This document shows, one piece after another, positions 16,416-23,593 of a DNA stretch of 23,593 nt. The DNA is from CAZJHD01 sp964545855. Lineage in GTDB: Bacteria; Planctomycetota; UBA1135; JACQFD01. The stretch's first letter is position 1, and each line of letters begins with the position of its first letter. The stretch spans positions 1 to 23,593 of the forward strand of contig CAZJHD010000066.1 in the NCBI GenBank assembly GCA_964545855.1, read 5' to 3'. The position numbers were made by a program, and so were the translations under genes. Under the pieces are notes generated by a model that saw nothing but the letters and a program-made list of their open reading frames with translations, had not been told where the DNA came from and ran no database searches.

Positions 16416-16450
16416 GCATCACGAGCCCTCAGAGTATCATTACGACTGGT
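16416..16450 (+). repeat. Left copy of an inverted repeat flanking the NACHT island
   Basis: This 35-bp stretch, with acgagccctcagagtatcat at its centre, matches the reverse complement of 19182-19216 at 30 of 35 positions. Weaker similarity continues for tens of bases on both sides, including a shared gatggggag to its left. It lies in the 183-bp gene-free gap between the MFS gene and the 3' end of the NACHT gene, inside the low-GC stretch. It could be the relic of a mobile-element end. Confidence 0.7.
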
Positions 16451-16546
16451 CTAGAAGCCGGGAGCATGGCAACCTCGACCAATCACATTTGCGCGCGAAT
16501 GACATGCATGATTCCGACTCAAACGTGCCGCCTACATGCGACCTTC

Positions 16547-18838
16547 TCACACTAGAGCCTTGGCCAGAAGAACGACCCGATCGCTCACAACAGATGGCGA
16601 CGCAACGATCTTTCCGACACGGCTCAGATTCGAACGATCAGGCAGCCACACCGTATCTGTACCTCGCCTGCTGCTGATCGCTAGCCCCTCACGACGAATT
16701 ATCTCGAGCACTTCCGGAACCAAGCGCCGCGCCCTATGGTCGAGCCCTCGGTAGAATGCATTCTCCCTGCGCCCAGAGCCACGACGCTCGTAGAGCTTCT
16801 TCAGCACGGTCAGGAGAACTCTTACTCCGAGCGGAAGATCTAGCGCGAGAACCGCGCTAGTGGTATTCGAGCCCGATTGGATTTGCTCGACTTCGCAGGC
16901 CTGAAATCGATCAGCTGGAAGGTCCTTTGCCGACGCTCTTCCTTCTAGCGCTCCAATATAACATCGTACAAACCGTGGAATGTGAGTAGAAGCAACATCT
17001 GCATCGAGCGCCACGCACCCGAAATAGCAGTCCTGGAACTCCACACGTGACACGTCACCAAGATTCGTAGCGAGTTCCAGCTCTTCAATAAGTAGTTCTC
17101 GAATGAAAATCTCCTCGTCAATCGACAATCCCATTTCAAACGCGAGCCTTGCAAGATCTGCTACGAGATGTCCCCCGAACTGTGCGCGCGCATGAGATAA
17201 AGCAGCAATAACCTTCCCCTTGTGAAAGCCTTGCGCAGTGCACTTCTTTGCCGCAATCGCTAGCGCTAGCGATCCAATCCCGCACTCGAGCGACATGGCA
17301 TTTGACGCGCTATAGGCATACGGGCTTCCAACGAAATCAAGGATATCGCCGGCTCGGCATGCATCAACGAAGTCCTCGTCGATGAATCGTCGCGATTCCC
17401 CACCCTCTCCATCACTGGTCAGTCCAGGTAATCGCTGGAGCAGCACCATTCCTCTTTCGTCAGGAGGATAGCCACAAATCTCGGAAAAGGCGGCGACGTG
17501 CAACTCTGCAGGAAGTGGCCCGAGCCCACCCACACAGGCTCGCGCCTTCGTCGCGAGCCGTTCAAGTATCCGACGCACTGTAGATCCATCAATTCCGGCT
17601 TCGATCTCCGCTTCGCGGTTTGCGATTCTGCCAAGAAGGTAGTCCCAGCCATTGGCTGGATCAAACACTCCGAGGTCGCTCGCGGTGGTGCCAGTGGCCT
17701 CAGCTAGGAGTCCGCGTGCTGCTAGGTACGCAACTAGAAGCGGTCGACACGGCAGCCATGATGGCACCTGCCCCGAATAGCCACACTTTTCAAGATACTC
17801 GCGAATCTGGTCCTCCGAGAACTCAAACAACGAGAGTTCACGGAAAGAAGTATCAATGCCGAGCGAGTTCTTTCGCTCTCGATCGGAGTCGAAGAAGTGT
17901 GCGCGCCCAGAGAGCACTAGACCACTTCCGTCGGGGTGCTCTCGGACGATACGGCGCACAGCCTCCATTGTGCGAAAGCGGTTCTCCTGAAGCTTGCGCC
18001 ACAATCCCTGAATGCTAACGCCACTCAGCTCGTCGAATCCGTCCAAGAGCAGATGTACGTATCCAGCGCGCCACGCCCGCACAAGATGAGACGCAGGCTC
18101 GAAGCCAATACTGCGCGCGTGCCTCTCTAACACCTCTGCCGGGTTGTTCTGCCCATAGTGATCACGCAAATTAACATAGACAGGGAATCTAGTAGACGCA
18201 CCTTCATGATGCTCTGCGCGAAGCCTGTGATAGAGAAAGCGCATTGTCATGCTCTTTCCGGCTCCGAAGTCGCCCAAGAGTACAAATCGGCCTCCCTGAG
18301 CTAGTTCGGTGACTAGCTCGCTCGGGCTGAAGACCAGACCACTAGCTCGCTCTGAGAGATGAATCTCGATGAAATCGATGGTGGGCTGCCCCTTGCCAGT
18401 CTCTGGATCGCGAATACTTCCGAAAGTGTAGTTGTCTCGCGCCGCAAGATAAGCACGCGCATCGATGAGGCGAGCTTGGAACTGAGCGAACGATAGAACG
18501 TTCACAAGGTCTCGATGCTTCTCTGCGTGCTTTCGTTGATCTGCAGTTGGCTCGTCGCGAGTGACGAACCAGCACTTGACAGCCTTTGTCTGCTGGCGTT
18601 TTCGATGCCGATCTGCTTGCGATACCAGTTTCTTGATATCGTCCTGGGCCTTCTCTAGCTTGCGAGACGTCGTTGCTTCCAGTAGGTGAATGCACTCCTC
18701 CGTTTCGAAGACGCCATCGCGCTCGCGGCCATCTTCAAGAACGGCACCCCTGTATTGAGCGGTCGGCCACAAGAGGCGTGCGATTCGTCTTGTCTCATTC
18801 TCGAATGCTTCGTTCTCTTTCCGCGTAGAATCGTGCAT
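16547..18838 (-). CDS. NACHT-type STAND NTPase with N-terminal PD-(D/E)xK-like domain; candidate antiphage protein
   Basis: The protein is 763 aa, with ATG 18838 opening MHDSTRKENEAFENETRR. Residues about 10-130 look like a restriction-endonuclease fold: acidic residues near E13/E15, D41 in RDGVF, and LLEATTSRK (E54), where a Thr takes the usual Lys place in the ExK motif. The NACHT core has Walker A GDFGAGKS (189-196) and an extended Walker B LLLDGFDEL (263-271) with the doubled acidic pattern typical of NACHT rather than plain AAA+. SGRAHFF follows at 310-316. Residues about 330-620 are helical. A stretch near 600-650 has quasi-repeating aromatic/Cys residues (FQDCYFGCVAL), and 676-734 looks like a winged helix. 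This matches prokaryotic NLR-like (bNACHT) defence proteins, where a nuclease effector is coupled to a sensor; the role is inferred. GC near 50% marks recent transfer. Confidence 0.85.
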   Translation of the reverse strand: MHDSTRKENEAFENETRRIARLLWPTAQYRGAVLEDGRERDGVFETEECIHLLEATTSRKLEKAQDDIKKLVSQADRHRKRQQTKAVKCWFVTRDEPTADQRKHAEKHRDLVNVLSFAQFQARLIDARAYLAARDNYTFGSIRDPETGKGQPTIDFIEIHLSERASGLVFSPSELVTELAQGGRFVLLGDFGAGKSMTMRFLYHRLRAEHHEGASTRFPVYVNLRDHYGQNNPAEVLERHARSIGFEPASHLVRAWRAGYVHLLLDGFDELSGVSIQGLWRKLQENRFRTMEAVRRIVREHPDGSGLVLSGRAHFFDSDRERKNSLGIDTSFRELSLFEFSEDQIREYLEKCGYSGQVPSWLPCRPLLVAYLAARGLLAEATGTTASDLGVFDPANGWDYLLGRIANREAEIEAGIDGSTVRRILERLATKARACVGGLGPLPAELHVAAFSEICGYPPDERGMVLLQRLPGLTSDGEGGESRRFIDEDFVDACRAGDILDFVGSPYAYSASNAMSLECGIGSLALAIAAKKCTAQGFHKGKVIAALSHARAQFGGHLVADLARLAFEMGLSIDEEIFIRELLIEELELATNLGDVSRVEFQDCYFGCVALDADVASTHIPRFVRCYIGALEGRASAKDLPADRFQACEVEQIQSGSNTTSAVLALDLPLGVRVLLTVLKKLYERRGSGRRENAFYRGLDHRARRLVPEVLEIIRREGLAISSRRGTDTVWLPDRSNLSRVGKIVASPSVVSDRVVLLAKALV

Positions 18839-19210
18839 AGGTATCGTGCGCCTTGCTTGGAGATGCCGGGTAGGCTCAATGAGCCCTAGCGCATGGAGGC
18901 CATGTGTGTGTTGAACGTGCGTTAGGCGTTCTGCTCTTGGCCGAGGGCTTCATGCCTGTGCCTTTGCGCAGTGGATCCTTCGCGGCACGGCGTAGGAGGA
19001 ACTAGCGGGCAGGGTCGCAGGAATCGTCAAGCCGGGAAGAGGCTGCGTCAAGGCCGGACAAGCTGATGCCGCCGGACGATTGACGCTGCAGGTAGGCGTC
19101 CATGAGCGTGCCAAGAGGGCGCTAGGCTGTGAACCGCGGAGGGGTCACTCTGAATTGGAGTGGCCTGCCGCCGGTTTCGGTACCAGTCGTCATGATACTT
19201 CGATGGCTCG
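18839..19210. other. 372-bp gene-free stretch between NACHT gene and IS3 remnant
   Basis: I see no gene here. It should contain the NACHT promoter, though no clear boxes stand out. It includes the small palindrome at 18873 and the right copy of the flanking inverted repeat (from 19182). The segment ggggtcactctgaattggag at 19141-19160 resembles terminal repeats seen in some insertion sequences, but without a partner copy or a matching transposase this stays a guess. Composition rises gradually toward the GC of the host from left to right. Confidence 0.5.
18873..18885. repeat. Short palindrome ggctcaatgagcc upstream of the NACHT gene
   Basis: A perfect 6-bp inverted repeat with one central base lies 35-47 bases before the NACHT start codon. 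The position would suit a repressor operator or a small leader hairpin. No regulator gene is nearby and no convincing -35/-10 pair was found around it, so the role is open. Confidence 0.3.
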
Positions 19211-19216
19211 TGACGC
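19182..19216 (-). repeat. Right copy of the inverted repeat flanking the NACHT island
   Basis: Its reverse complement is 30/35 identical to 16416-16450. It spans the probable tip of the IS3 element (tgacgc at 19211-19216) and mostly lies outside it. Together the copies bracket the NACHT gene in opposite orientation, about 2.8 kb apart. Confidence 0.7.
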
Positions 19217-19271
19217 CCTCCCCATCTCTGGTCCACTCGAGGCGAGAAAATCTCGGGTCGTTTCGGGTGGG

Positions 19272-20102
19272 TCAAGGACTCTGCCCTGCTGCGAAGACCG
19301 CTGGGCAGAGGTCCGCTAAGGAAGAATGCGGTCTCACTTCGTTGTAGTCGAGTCTCCACGCTTCGATGGAGCTCCGTGCTTCCTCGAGGCCTTCGAACCA
19401 GCTCGTGTTGAGGCACTCGTCGCGCAGCCTCCCGTTGAAGCTCTCGACGTGGCAGTTCTCCACGGGCCGTCCGGGGTGGATGAAGTCGAGGGCGATCTGG
19501 TGCCGGTAGGCCCAGGCGTCGAAGTGCCGGCTCGTGAACTCAGTCCCGTTGTCCGTCGTGAGCACGGCAGGCTTGCCACGGCGAGCGATGACGCGGTGGA
19601 GGACTCGAGTCACGGACTCCGCGGGGAAGCTCGTCGCCACTTCCGTGGCCAGGCTTTCCCGCGTGAACACTTCCACCAGCGTGAAGATGCGAAAGCTGCG
19701 GCCATCGGCGAGAGTGTCGCTCACGAAGTCGGCGCTCCAGCGCTCGTTCGCTCGGGTGGGTGCCGGCGGGACCGTCCGAAGATGCGCCGCGAGCTTTCGG
19801 CGCCGCTTCGTCCGTACGGAGAGGCCGCGCTCTCGGTAGAGGCGGTAGATCCTCTTGTGATTCACTTCCCAGCCCTCTCGACGCAGGAGGATCGTGAGCC
19901 GCTCGTAGCCGAAGCGCGGTCGAGACAGCGCGAGCTCGCAGAGCCGGCGCGTGAGCGCTGGGCAGTCTCTGCGCCGTGACCGGTAGCGCTTCGAGCACCG
20001 GCACATCAGGAGAACGCTGCAGGCACGTCGCTCGCTCACGCCGAAAGACTCTTCGGTGCTTTGGGCGAGGCTACGTCTGCCCGCAGCGCTCAGTCTTTTT
20101 TC
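19272..20102 (-). CDS. IS3-family transposase OrfB (DDE integrase core)
   Basis: About 276 aa are recognisable, a normal OrfB length. The start is uncertain because IS3 OrfB is usually made by frameshifting from OrfA; the first in-frame start within the homologous part is GTG at 20039. The N-terminal part has GVSERRACSVLL and ELALSRPRFGYERL (HTH_21 type), followed by VNHKRIYRLYRERGL. The rve catalytic core has the three acidic residues: D in WSADFVSD, D in TTDNGTEFTS, and E in HVESFNGRLRDECLN with a following Arg. It ends with the typical YNEVRPHSSL. The frame continues open into the CHAT gene, but that part is not transposase. It lies +1 relative to the orfA remnant, so the usual -1 slip would not join them. 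With orfA destroyed, transposition is unlikely. Confidence 0.82.
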   Translation of the reverse strand, partial: EKRLSAAGRRSLAQSTEESFGVSERRACSVLLMCRCSKRYRSRRRDCPALTRRLCELALSRPRFGYERLTILLRREGWEVNHKRIYRLYRERGLSVRTKRRRKLAAHLRTVPPAPTRANERWSADFVSDTLADGRSFRIFTLVEVFTRESLATEVATSFPAESVTRVLHRVIARRGKPAVLTTDNGTEFTSRHFDAWAYRHQIALDFIHPGRPVENCHVESFNGRLRDECLNTSWFEGLEEARSSIEAWRLDYNEVRPHSSLADLCPAVFAAGQSP

Positions 20103-20172
20103 GGAGCGCCTCCTGAAGGATCTGCTTGTCGAGGCTGAGATCGGCGACGAGCTGCTTGAGCCGCCGCAACAC
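20071..20172 (-). pseudogene. IS3 OrfA C-terminal remnant
   Basis: These 33 codons translate with LRRLKQLVADLSLDKQILQE and then ALRKKT, the conserved leucine-zipper end of IS3 OrfA proteins. The N-terminal helix-turn-helix (about 60 residues) is absent because the sequence begins at the CHAT stop codon. A run AAAAAAG (20101-20095, minus strand) sits where IS3 elements slip by -1. Here a -1 slip would reach TGA within two codons, while orfB is in the +1 frame. This suggests decay or an unusual recoding mode. Confidence 0.75.
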
Positions 20173-20173
20173 G

Positions 20174-23100
20174 TCAGGTGCTCCCCGTCTCGCCCGTCAT
20201 CACCCATGCCGCCCAGTCGCGCAGGGGCCAACCTTTCTCCCGCGCCGCGCGCTGCGCCTCCTGCAGAGCTGCCGCGACGGGCCGCTTCTCGATCCAGAGC
20301 CGCCGGTAGAAGTCGGTCATCAGCTCGCGCGTGCGCGCGTCGTCGACCTTCCAGAGCGACGTCACGGCCGTGCGCGCGCCGGCGGCGTGGAGCGCCGCCT
20401 GGAGGGAGGCGATGCCGAGGCCCGCGCGCCGGATGCCGACGTGGGTCTCGCAGGCGGAGAGGACGGCGAGCTCGCACCTTCGCAGATCGATGCCCGCGAG
20501 TTCCTCGGCCGTGAGGATCCCCGGCACGCGCCCGAGCGCGTCGCGCCCCCGATTCGCGCCAGCGAGCGCGAGTCCGCAGAGGGCCATGGGCGAGAGCCCC
20601 GCGACGGTCTCGTCGAACCCCATGGGCCTCCAGAGACGCGCGTCAGCGCGCGAGGCCTCGGTGAAGGACCGCACCTCCTCTCCCGCGAAGTAGCCGTGCG
20701 TCGCCACGTGGAGCCAGCGCGCGGAGGGTGCCTTCTCGTGGAAGGCGGCCTTCGTCGCGCCGGCGTCCTGGAGCTCGGCCGCGTCGCGGCCGAAGGCCTT
20801 CGTGAAGAGGTCGGCGATCGCTTCCACCTCGAAGCGCGTCTGGCGCAGCGGCGGGAACGAGAGGTCGACGGGGCCTCCCCGATCCCGATCCGCCGGCGCG
20901 CTCTCGGCGGTCTCGCTGCCCGGCTCGCCGACGAAGTCGATCCCGCCGAGGGCGAGGAGCGCGGGCTCCTCGAGCGCGCCGCCGCGCGGAGCGAGGAGAC
21001 GCGCGAAGGAGATCTCGCTCCGGATCGCGATGCGGTCGGAGACGATGCCGTCTCCGAGGGGCAGGGCGCCGAGCGGCACGAGGTGCAGCGCGCCATCGAC
21101 GCAGACGTGGAGCGACGTCGCGTCTTCCGCGGCGCGCAGGACCGGATCGAGGACGAGGGCTCGGAGCCGCTCGCCGGGGCGCTCCTCCGGGGAGACGATC
21201 GCGCGCACGCCGCCGGCGCCTCGGTCGACGGGCTGGCCGATCGACTCCCGCCAGCGCGCGACGGCGGCCTCGATCGGAGCCATCGGCCCGAGGTCGACCC
21301 GCGTGAGCGCGCCGTCGCGCCGCACGACGTGAACGAGCAGCGACGGCACGGGCTCCGTCGACACGACCGCACCGGAGCGGAGCGTCGCTGCTTCGTAGAC
21401 GAGGAAGCCGGCGGCGGCGGCGCCGGGAGGGAGGGCCGCCGCGATGCGCTCCACGTCGAGCTCGTCGGAGGGGGCGATGCCGTGATCGGCGAGGGCCGCT
21501 CGCAGCCGACGCTCGGCTTCGTCGCGCTGCGCCGCCGCCGCCGCCACGCTCTCGCTCGTCGGACGCGCCTCCGTGTCGCGCCGGATCCCCGACGCGAGAT
21601 CGGCCAATCGTCTCCTCGCCCTCCGGACCTTGTCGCGAAGGTGCGCCAGCTCCTTGTCGTCCGTCGCGTCGCGCCCCGCGTCGAGCCCGGCCGAAGCCGC
21701 CGCTCGGCGCGCCTCGGCCCAGCCCGCGAGCATCGAGTCGAGATCGGGGGCGCCCGTGACGAGCGGGACGAGCGCGAACGCCGCCGAGAGGCGTGGGCCC
21801 TGGGCCGCCGCGCGCTCCGCCGCCTCGCGCGACGAGACCCGGCGGGCCGACGCCAGATCGGCGCGCGCGGCGGCGGCGAGCTCGCGGAGCACGGCGCCGA
21901 GGCGAGCCGTGTCGCCCCGAGCAGCGACGGTCCACGCGAGGTTGGTCCGAACGAGCTGCAGGTCCGGGTGGCCGACGGGCAACTTTCTCCGGAGCGTGGC
22001 GAGGACGCCCTCCTCCAGCGCGACCGCGCCGTCGAGGTCGCCCAGCTCGCGCAGCGTCAGCGCGAGCGCCGTCCGGGCCGCCACGAGGTCCGGGTGGTCG
22101 GCCGGCAGCAGCGACTCGAGGTCCAGGATCACCTGGGCGCTGATCGTCCTCGCACGCGCGAGATCGCCGAGGTTTCGCAGGGTCGACGCCAGCTCGTGGC
22201 GCGCGACCACGACGTCGAGGTGTCCCGCCGGCAGCGTCCGCTCGCGGGCCTCGAGCACGGCGGTCCGCAGCACGAGCGCACCGCGGTGGTCGCCGAGCGA
22301 GCTCAGGACCGTCGCCAGGTTCAGCCGAGCGGTGGCGAGGCTGTGGTGGTCCGTCGGCAGCCCGCGCTCCCGGGCCGCGAGCACCTGCTCCAGGAGGAGC
22401 CGCGTGCGTGTGAGGTCTCCGAGTTCGAAGAGCGTCGCCGCGAAGTTCTGCCGCGCCGCGTGGAGCTGGGGATGATCCCCCGGAAGGGTCCGCTCCCGCT
22501 CCGCCAGGATGCGCTCCTCGAGGGCGCGCGCGCCGAGGAGGTCGCCGAACTCCTTCCGGAGGATGGCGACGTTCTGCTGCGACGCCAGGAGGTCGGGGTG
22601 GTCGGACGGCAGCGAGCGGGTGCGCACCTCGAGCACCTCCTCCAGCAGCGTCCGGGCGCGCGGGAGGTCTCCCAGCGCGCGCACCGTCAGCGCGAGGTTC
22701 TGCTTGGCTTCGAGGCGGTCGGGATGGTCCTCCGGCAGCGTCCCTTCGAGCACCGCGACGACGCGCTCCAGGAGCGCGTGACCGCCGGCGACGTCGCCGA
22801 GATCGCGGATCACCGTCGCGACGTTCTGCCGCGCGTTCTGCAAGTCGAGGTGGTCCTCGGGGAACGTCCGCTCGTAGACCTCGAGCACCTTCGCGAAGTG
22901 GTTGCGCGCGCCCGGGAGGTCTCCGAGGATCCGGAGCGTGGCGCCGTAGTTCTGCCGCGCGGCCTGGAGACGGGCATCGTCCGGATCGAGGGTGCGCTCC
23001 AGGACCTCCAGCACCAGTTCCTCGAGAGCACGCGCGCCGCGAAGATCGCCGAGCGCCTTGATCGTGACGGCGAGGCTCGAGCGCGCGGACTGGAGATCGG

Positions 23101-23593
23101 CGTGGTCGGGCGGGAGCGTCCGCTCGCGCACGTCGACGACCTGCTGCTTCAACGCGCGCGCACCCTCCAGGTCGCCCAGGGCGCCGATCGTTGTCGCAAG
23201 GTTGATGCGCGCGCGCTGCAGGTTCGGGTCGTCGGCGGGCAGCGTGCGCTCGCGCGCGGCGAGGATCCTCTCCTCGATGGGACGCGCCGCCGCGAGGTCG
23301 CCCGCGGTCTTGAGCGCCGCCGACAGGTTCAACTGCACGCGGAGGAGGTCGGGATGCTCGGCGGGGTGGGTCCGCTCGAGGAGCCGGCAATGGGCGCCCC
23401 AGGCGGCGGCCGCCGTGGCGGGGTCGTGCGCGTCGAAGGCGGCGAAGCCGACGTCGAAGGCCAAGGCCGCGAGCACGGCGTCGTCCGCCGCCGCAGGCAC
23501 GTCCACGAGCGCGGCGAGCCCCGCTGCCGCGCGGGCGCGCGCCTCCTCCAGATCGCCGGCCTTGCGCGCGGCCTTCGCAGCGGCCTCGAAGCG
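20174..23593 (-). CDS. TPR-CHAT protein (caspase-like peptidase with TPR array), 5' end beyond the window
   Basis: At least 1139 aa are visible. The frame continues past a GTG at 23506 to the window edge with coding-like sequence (RFEAAAKAARKAGDLEEAR), so the N-terminus lies outside. The visible part starts with helical TPR sequence, then eleven repeats of exactly 42 residues (about 78-539), kinesin-light-chain type, with consensus HPDL..AR.NLA..L..LGD...AR.L.E.VL..RERTLP. A twelfth divergent copy and a helical linker follow. The C-terminal CHAT domain, a caspase/separase-like clan CD protease, keeps its dyad: His966 in VATHGYF and Cys1048 in LSACETH. It ends normally (WPLRDWAAWVMTG) a few residues before the IS3 junction. 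CHAT proteins are activated by partners through their TPRs and several act in antiviral or cell-death pathways; substrate and trigger here are unknown. Composition is host-like. Confidence 0.9.
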   Translation of the reverse strand, partial: RFEAAAKAARKAGDLEEARARAAAGLAALVDVPAAADDAVLAALAFDVGFAAFDAHDPATAAAAWGAHCRLLERTHPAEHPDLLRVQLNLSAALKTAGDLAAARPIEERILAARERTLPADDPNLQRARINLATTIGALGDLEGARALKQQVVDVRERTLPPDHADLQSARSSLAVTIKALGDLRGARALEELVLEVLERTLDPDDARLQAARQNYGATLRILGDLPGARNHFAKVLEVYERTFPEDHLDLQNARQNVATVIRDLGDVAGGHALLERVVAVLEGTLPEDHPDRLEAKQNLALTVRALGDLPRARTLLEEVLEVRTRSLPSDHPDLLASQQNVAILRKEFGDLLGARALEERILAERERTLPGDHPQLHAARQNFAATLFELGDLTRTRLLLEQVLAARERGLPTDHHSLATARLNLATVLSSLGDHRGALVLRTAVLEARERTLPAGHLDVVVARHELASTLRNLGDLARARTISAQVILDLESLLPADHPDLVAARTALALTLRELGDLDGAVALEEGVLATLRRKLPVGHPDLQLVRTNLAWTVAARGDTARLGAVLRELAAAARADLASARRVSSREAAERAAAQGPRLSAAFALVPLVTGAPDLDSMLAGWAEARRAAASAGLDAGRDATDDKELAHLRDKVRRARRRLADLASGIRRDTEARPTSESVAAAAAQRDEAERRLRAALADHGIAPSDELDVERIAAALPPGAAAAGFLVYEAATLRSGAVVSTEPVPSLLVHVVRRDGALTRVDLGPMAPIEAAVARWRESIGQPVDRGAGGVRAIVSPEERPGERLRALVLDPVLRAAEDATSLHVCVDGALHLVPLGALPLGDGIVSDRIAIRSEISFARLLAPRGGALEEPALLALGGIDFVGEPGSETAESAPADRDRGGPVDLSFPPLRQTRFEVEAIADLFTKAFGRDAAELQDAGATKAAFHEKAPSARWLHVATHGYFAGEEVRSFTEASRADARLWRPMGFDETVAGLSPMALCGLALAGANRGRDALGRVPGILTAEELAGIDLRRCELAVLSACETHVGIRRAGLGIASLQAALHAAGARTAVTSLWKVDDARTRELMTDFYRRLWIEKRPVAAALQEAQRAAREKGWPLRDWAAWVMTGETGST
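21977..23362 (-). repeat. Array of eleven 126-bp (42-residue) TPR-coding repeats
   Basis: Eleven successive units of exactly 42 codons, without any insertion or deletion between them, encode the TPR array of the CHAT gene. Each ends in a version of RERTLP followed by DHPDL at the next start. A twelfth, more divergent unit continues to about 21851. The strict period suggests expansion by duplication with later divergence at the surface positions. Confidence 0.85.

Larger units (their letters stand above)
19211..20173 (-). mobile_element. IS3-family insertion sequence remnant, truncated at the orfA side
   Basis: The element contains a full DDE transposase orfB and the last third or so of orfA. 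Its orfB-side end is placed at 19211 because tgacgccctccccatctctg begins there, resembling the TG...-starting terminal repeats of IS3 elements, about 60 bp beyond the orfB stop. The other end is missing: orfA starts abruptly next to the stop codon of the CHAT gene at 20174, and no matching terminal repeat or target duplication is seen. GC is close to the host, unlike the NACHT gene. A deletion probably removed the orfA half. Confidence 0.75.

Noticed and set aside
19141..19165. ggggtcactctgaattggag as an IS21-type terminal repeat
   Set aside because: Only one copy is seen and there are no istA/istB genes; similarity is from memory and too weak to call.
20174..23593. A link of the TPR-CHAT gene to type III-E CRISPR (Craspase)
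   Set aside because: No CRISPR array, gRAMP or other cas gene is present, and the repeat architecture is the common kinesin-light-chain-type TPR-CHAT form found in many bacteria.

Overview
The window is very GC-rich (about 70% by eye) and reads as bacterial. The secreted HEAT-repeat protein, the paired peptidase-MA/DUF1570-type exported proteins, the very large TPR-CHAT protein and the PspF-like AAA+ regulator together suggest a member of the Planctomycetota or a similar high-GC phylum. That assignment is an inference from gene content; there is no rRNA in the window.

Layout. Positions 99-2081 (+) encode an exported HEAT-repeat protein. It converges on a minus-strand block through a nearly perfect 106-bp palindrome at 2088-2193. 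The minus-strand block, read from 13248 down to 2205, is nusA - infB - ylxP (DUF503) - rbfA - ABC ATPase - ABC-2 permease - exported peptidase-like protein - exported HExxH metalloprotease. The first four genes form the widely conserved transcription/translation cluster. rimP is not beside nusA and truB is not beside rbfA; a NatA/NatB-like exporter follows rbfA with a 4-base overlap. Upstream of nusA lies about 830 bp with no convincing gene. On the minus strand it holds a promoter-like TTGACA/TACCCT pair and a clear Rho-independent terminator 68 bases before the nusA start codon, so it may make a long leader or a separate RNA.

From 14077 to 16363 (+) come a stand-alone sigma-54-activator-type AAA+ regulator and a TetA-like MFS transporter, probably one transcription unit. 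At about 16.36 kb the base composition drops abruptly to roughly 50% GC. This island (about 16.37-19.2 kb) carries one intact gene on the minus strand: a NACHT-type STAND NTPase with an N-terminal PD-(D/E)xK-like segment, which resembles prokaryotic antiphage NACHT proteins. Related inverted repeats (30/35 identical) flank it. Next is an IS3-family remnant (19211-20173): orfB is complete through the DDE triad, but orfA is cut down to its last 33 codons. The orfA remnant abuts the stop codon of a TPR-CHAT protease-like gene that runs off the right edge of the window (20174-23593, minus).

Overall, the left 16.4 kb is core or housekeeping sequence plus envelope genes. The right 7 kb is an accessory region with two proteins of types often found in prokaryotic immunity (NACHT-nuclease and TPR-CHAT), separated by a decayed insertion sequence. 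Whether those two proteins work together cannot be decided from the sequence. Their different base composition argues for separate origins.
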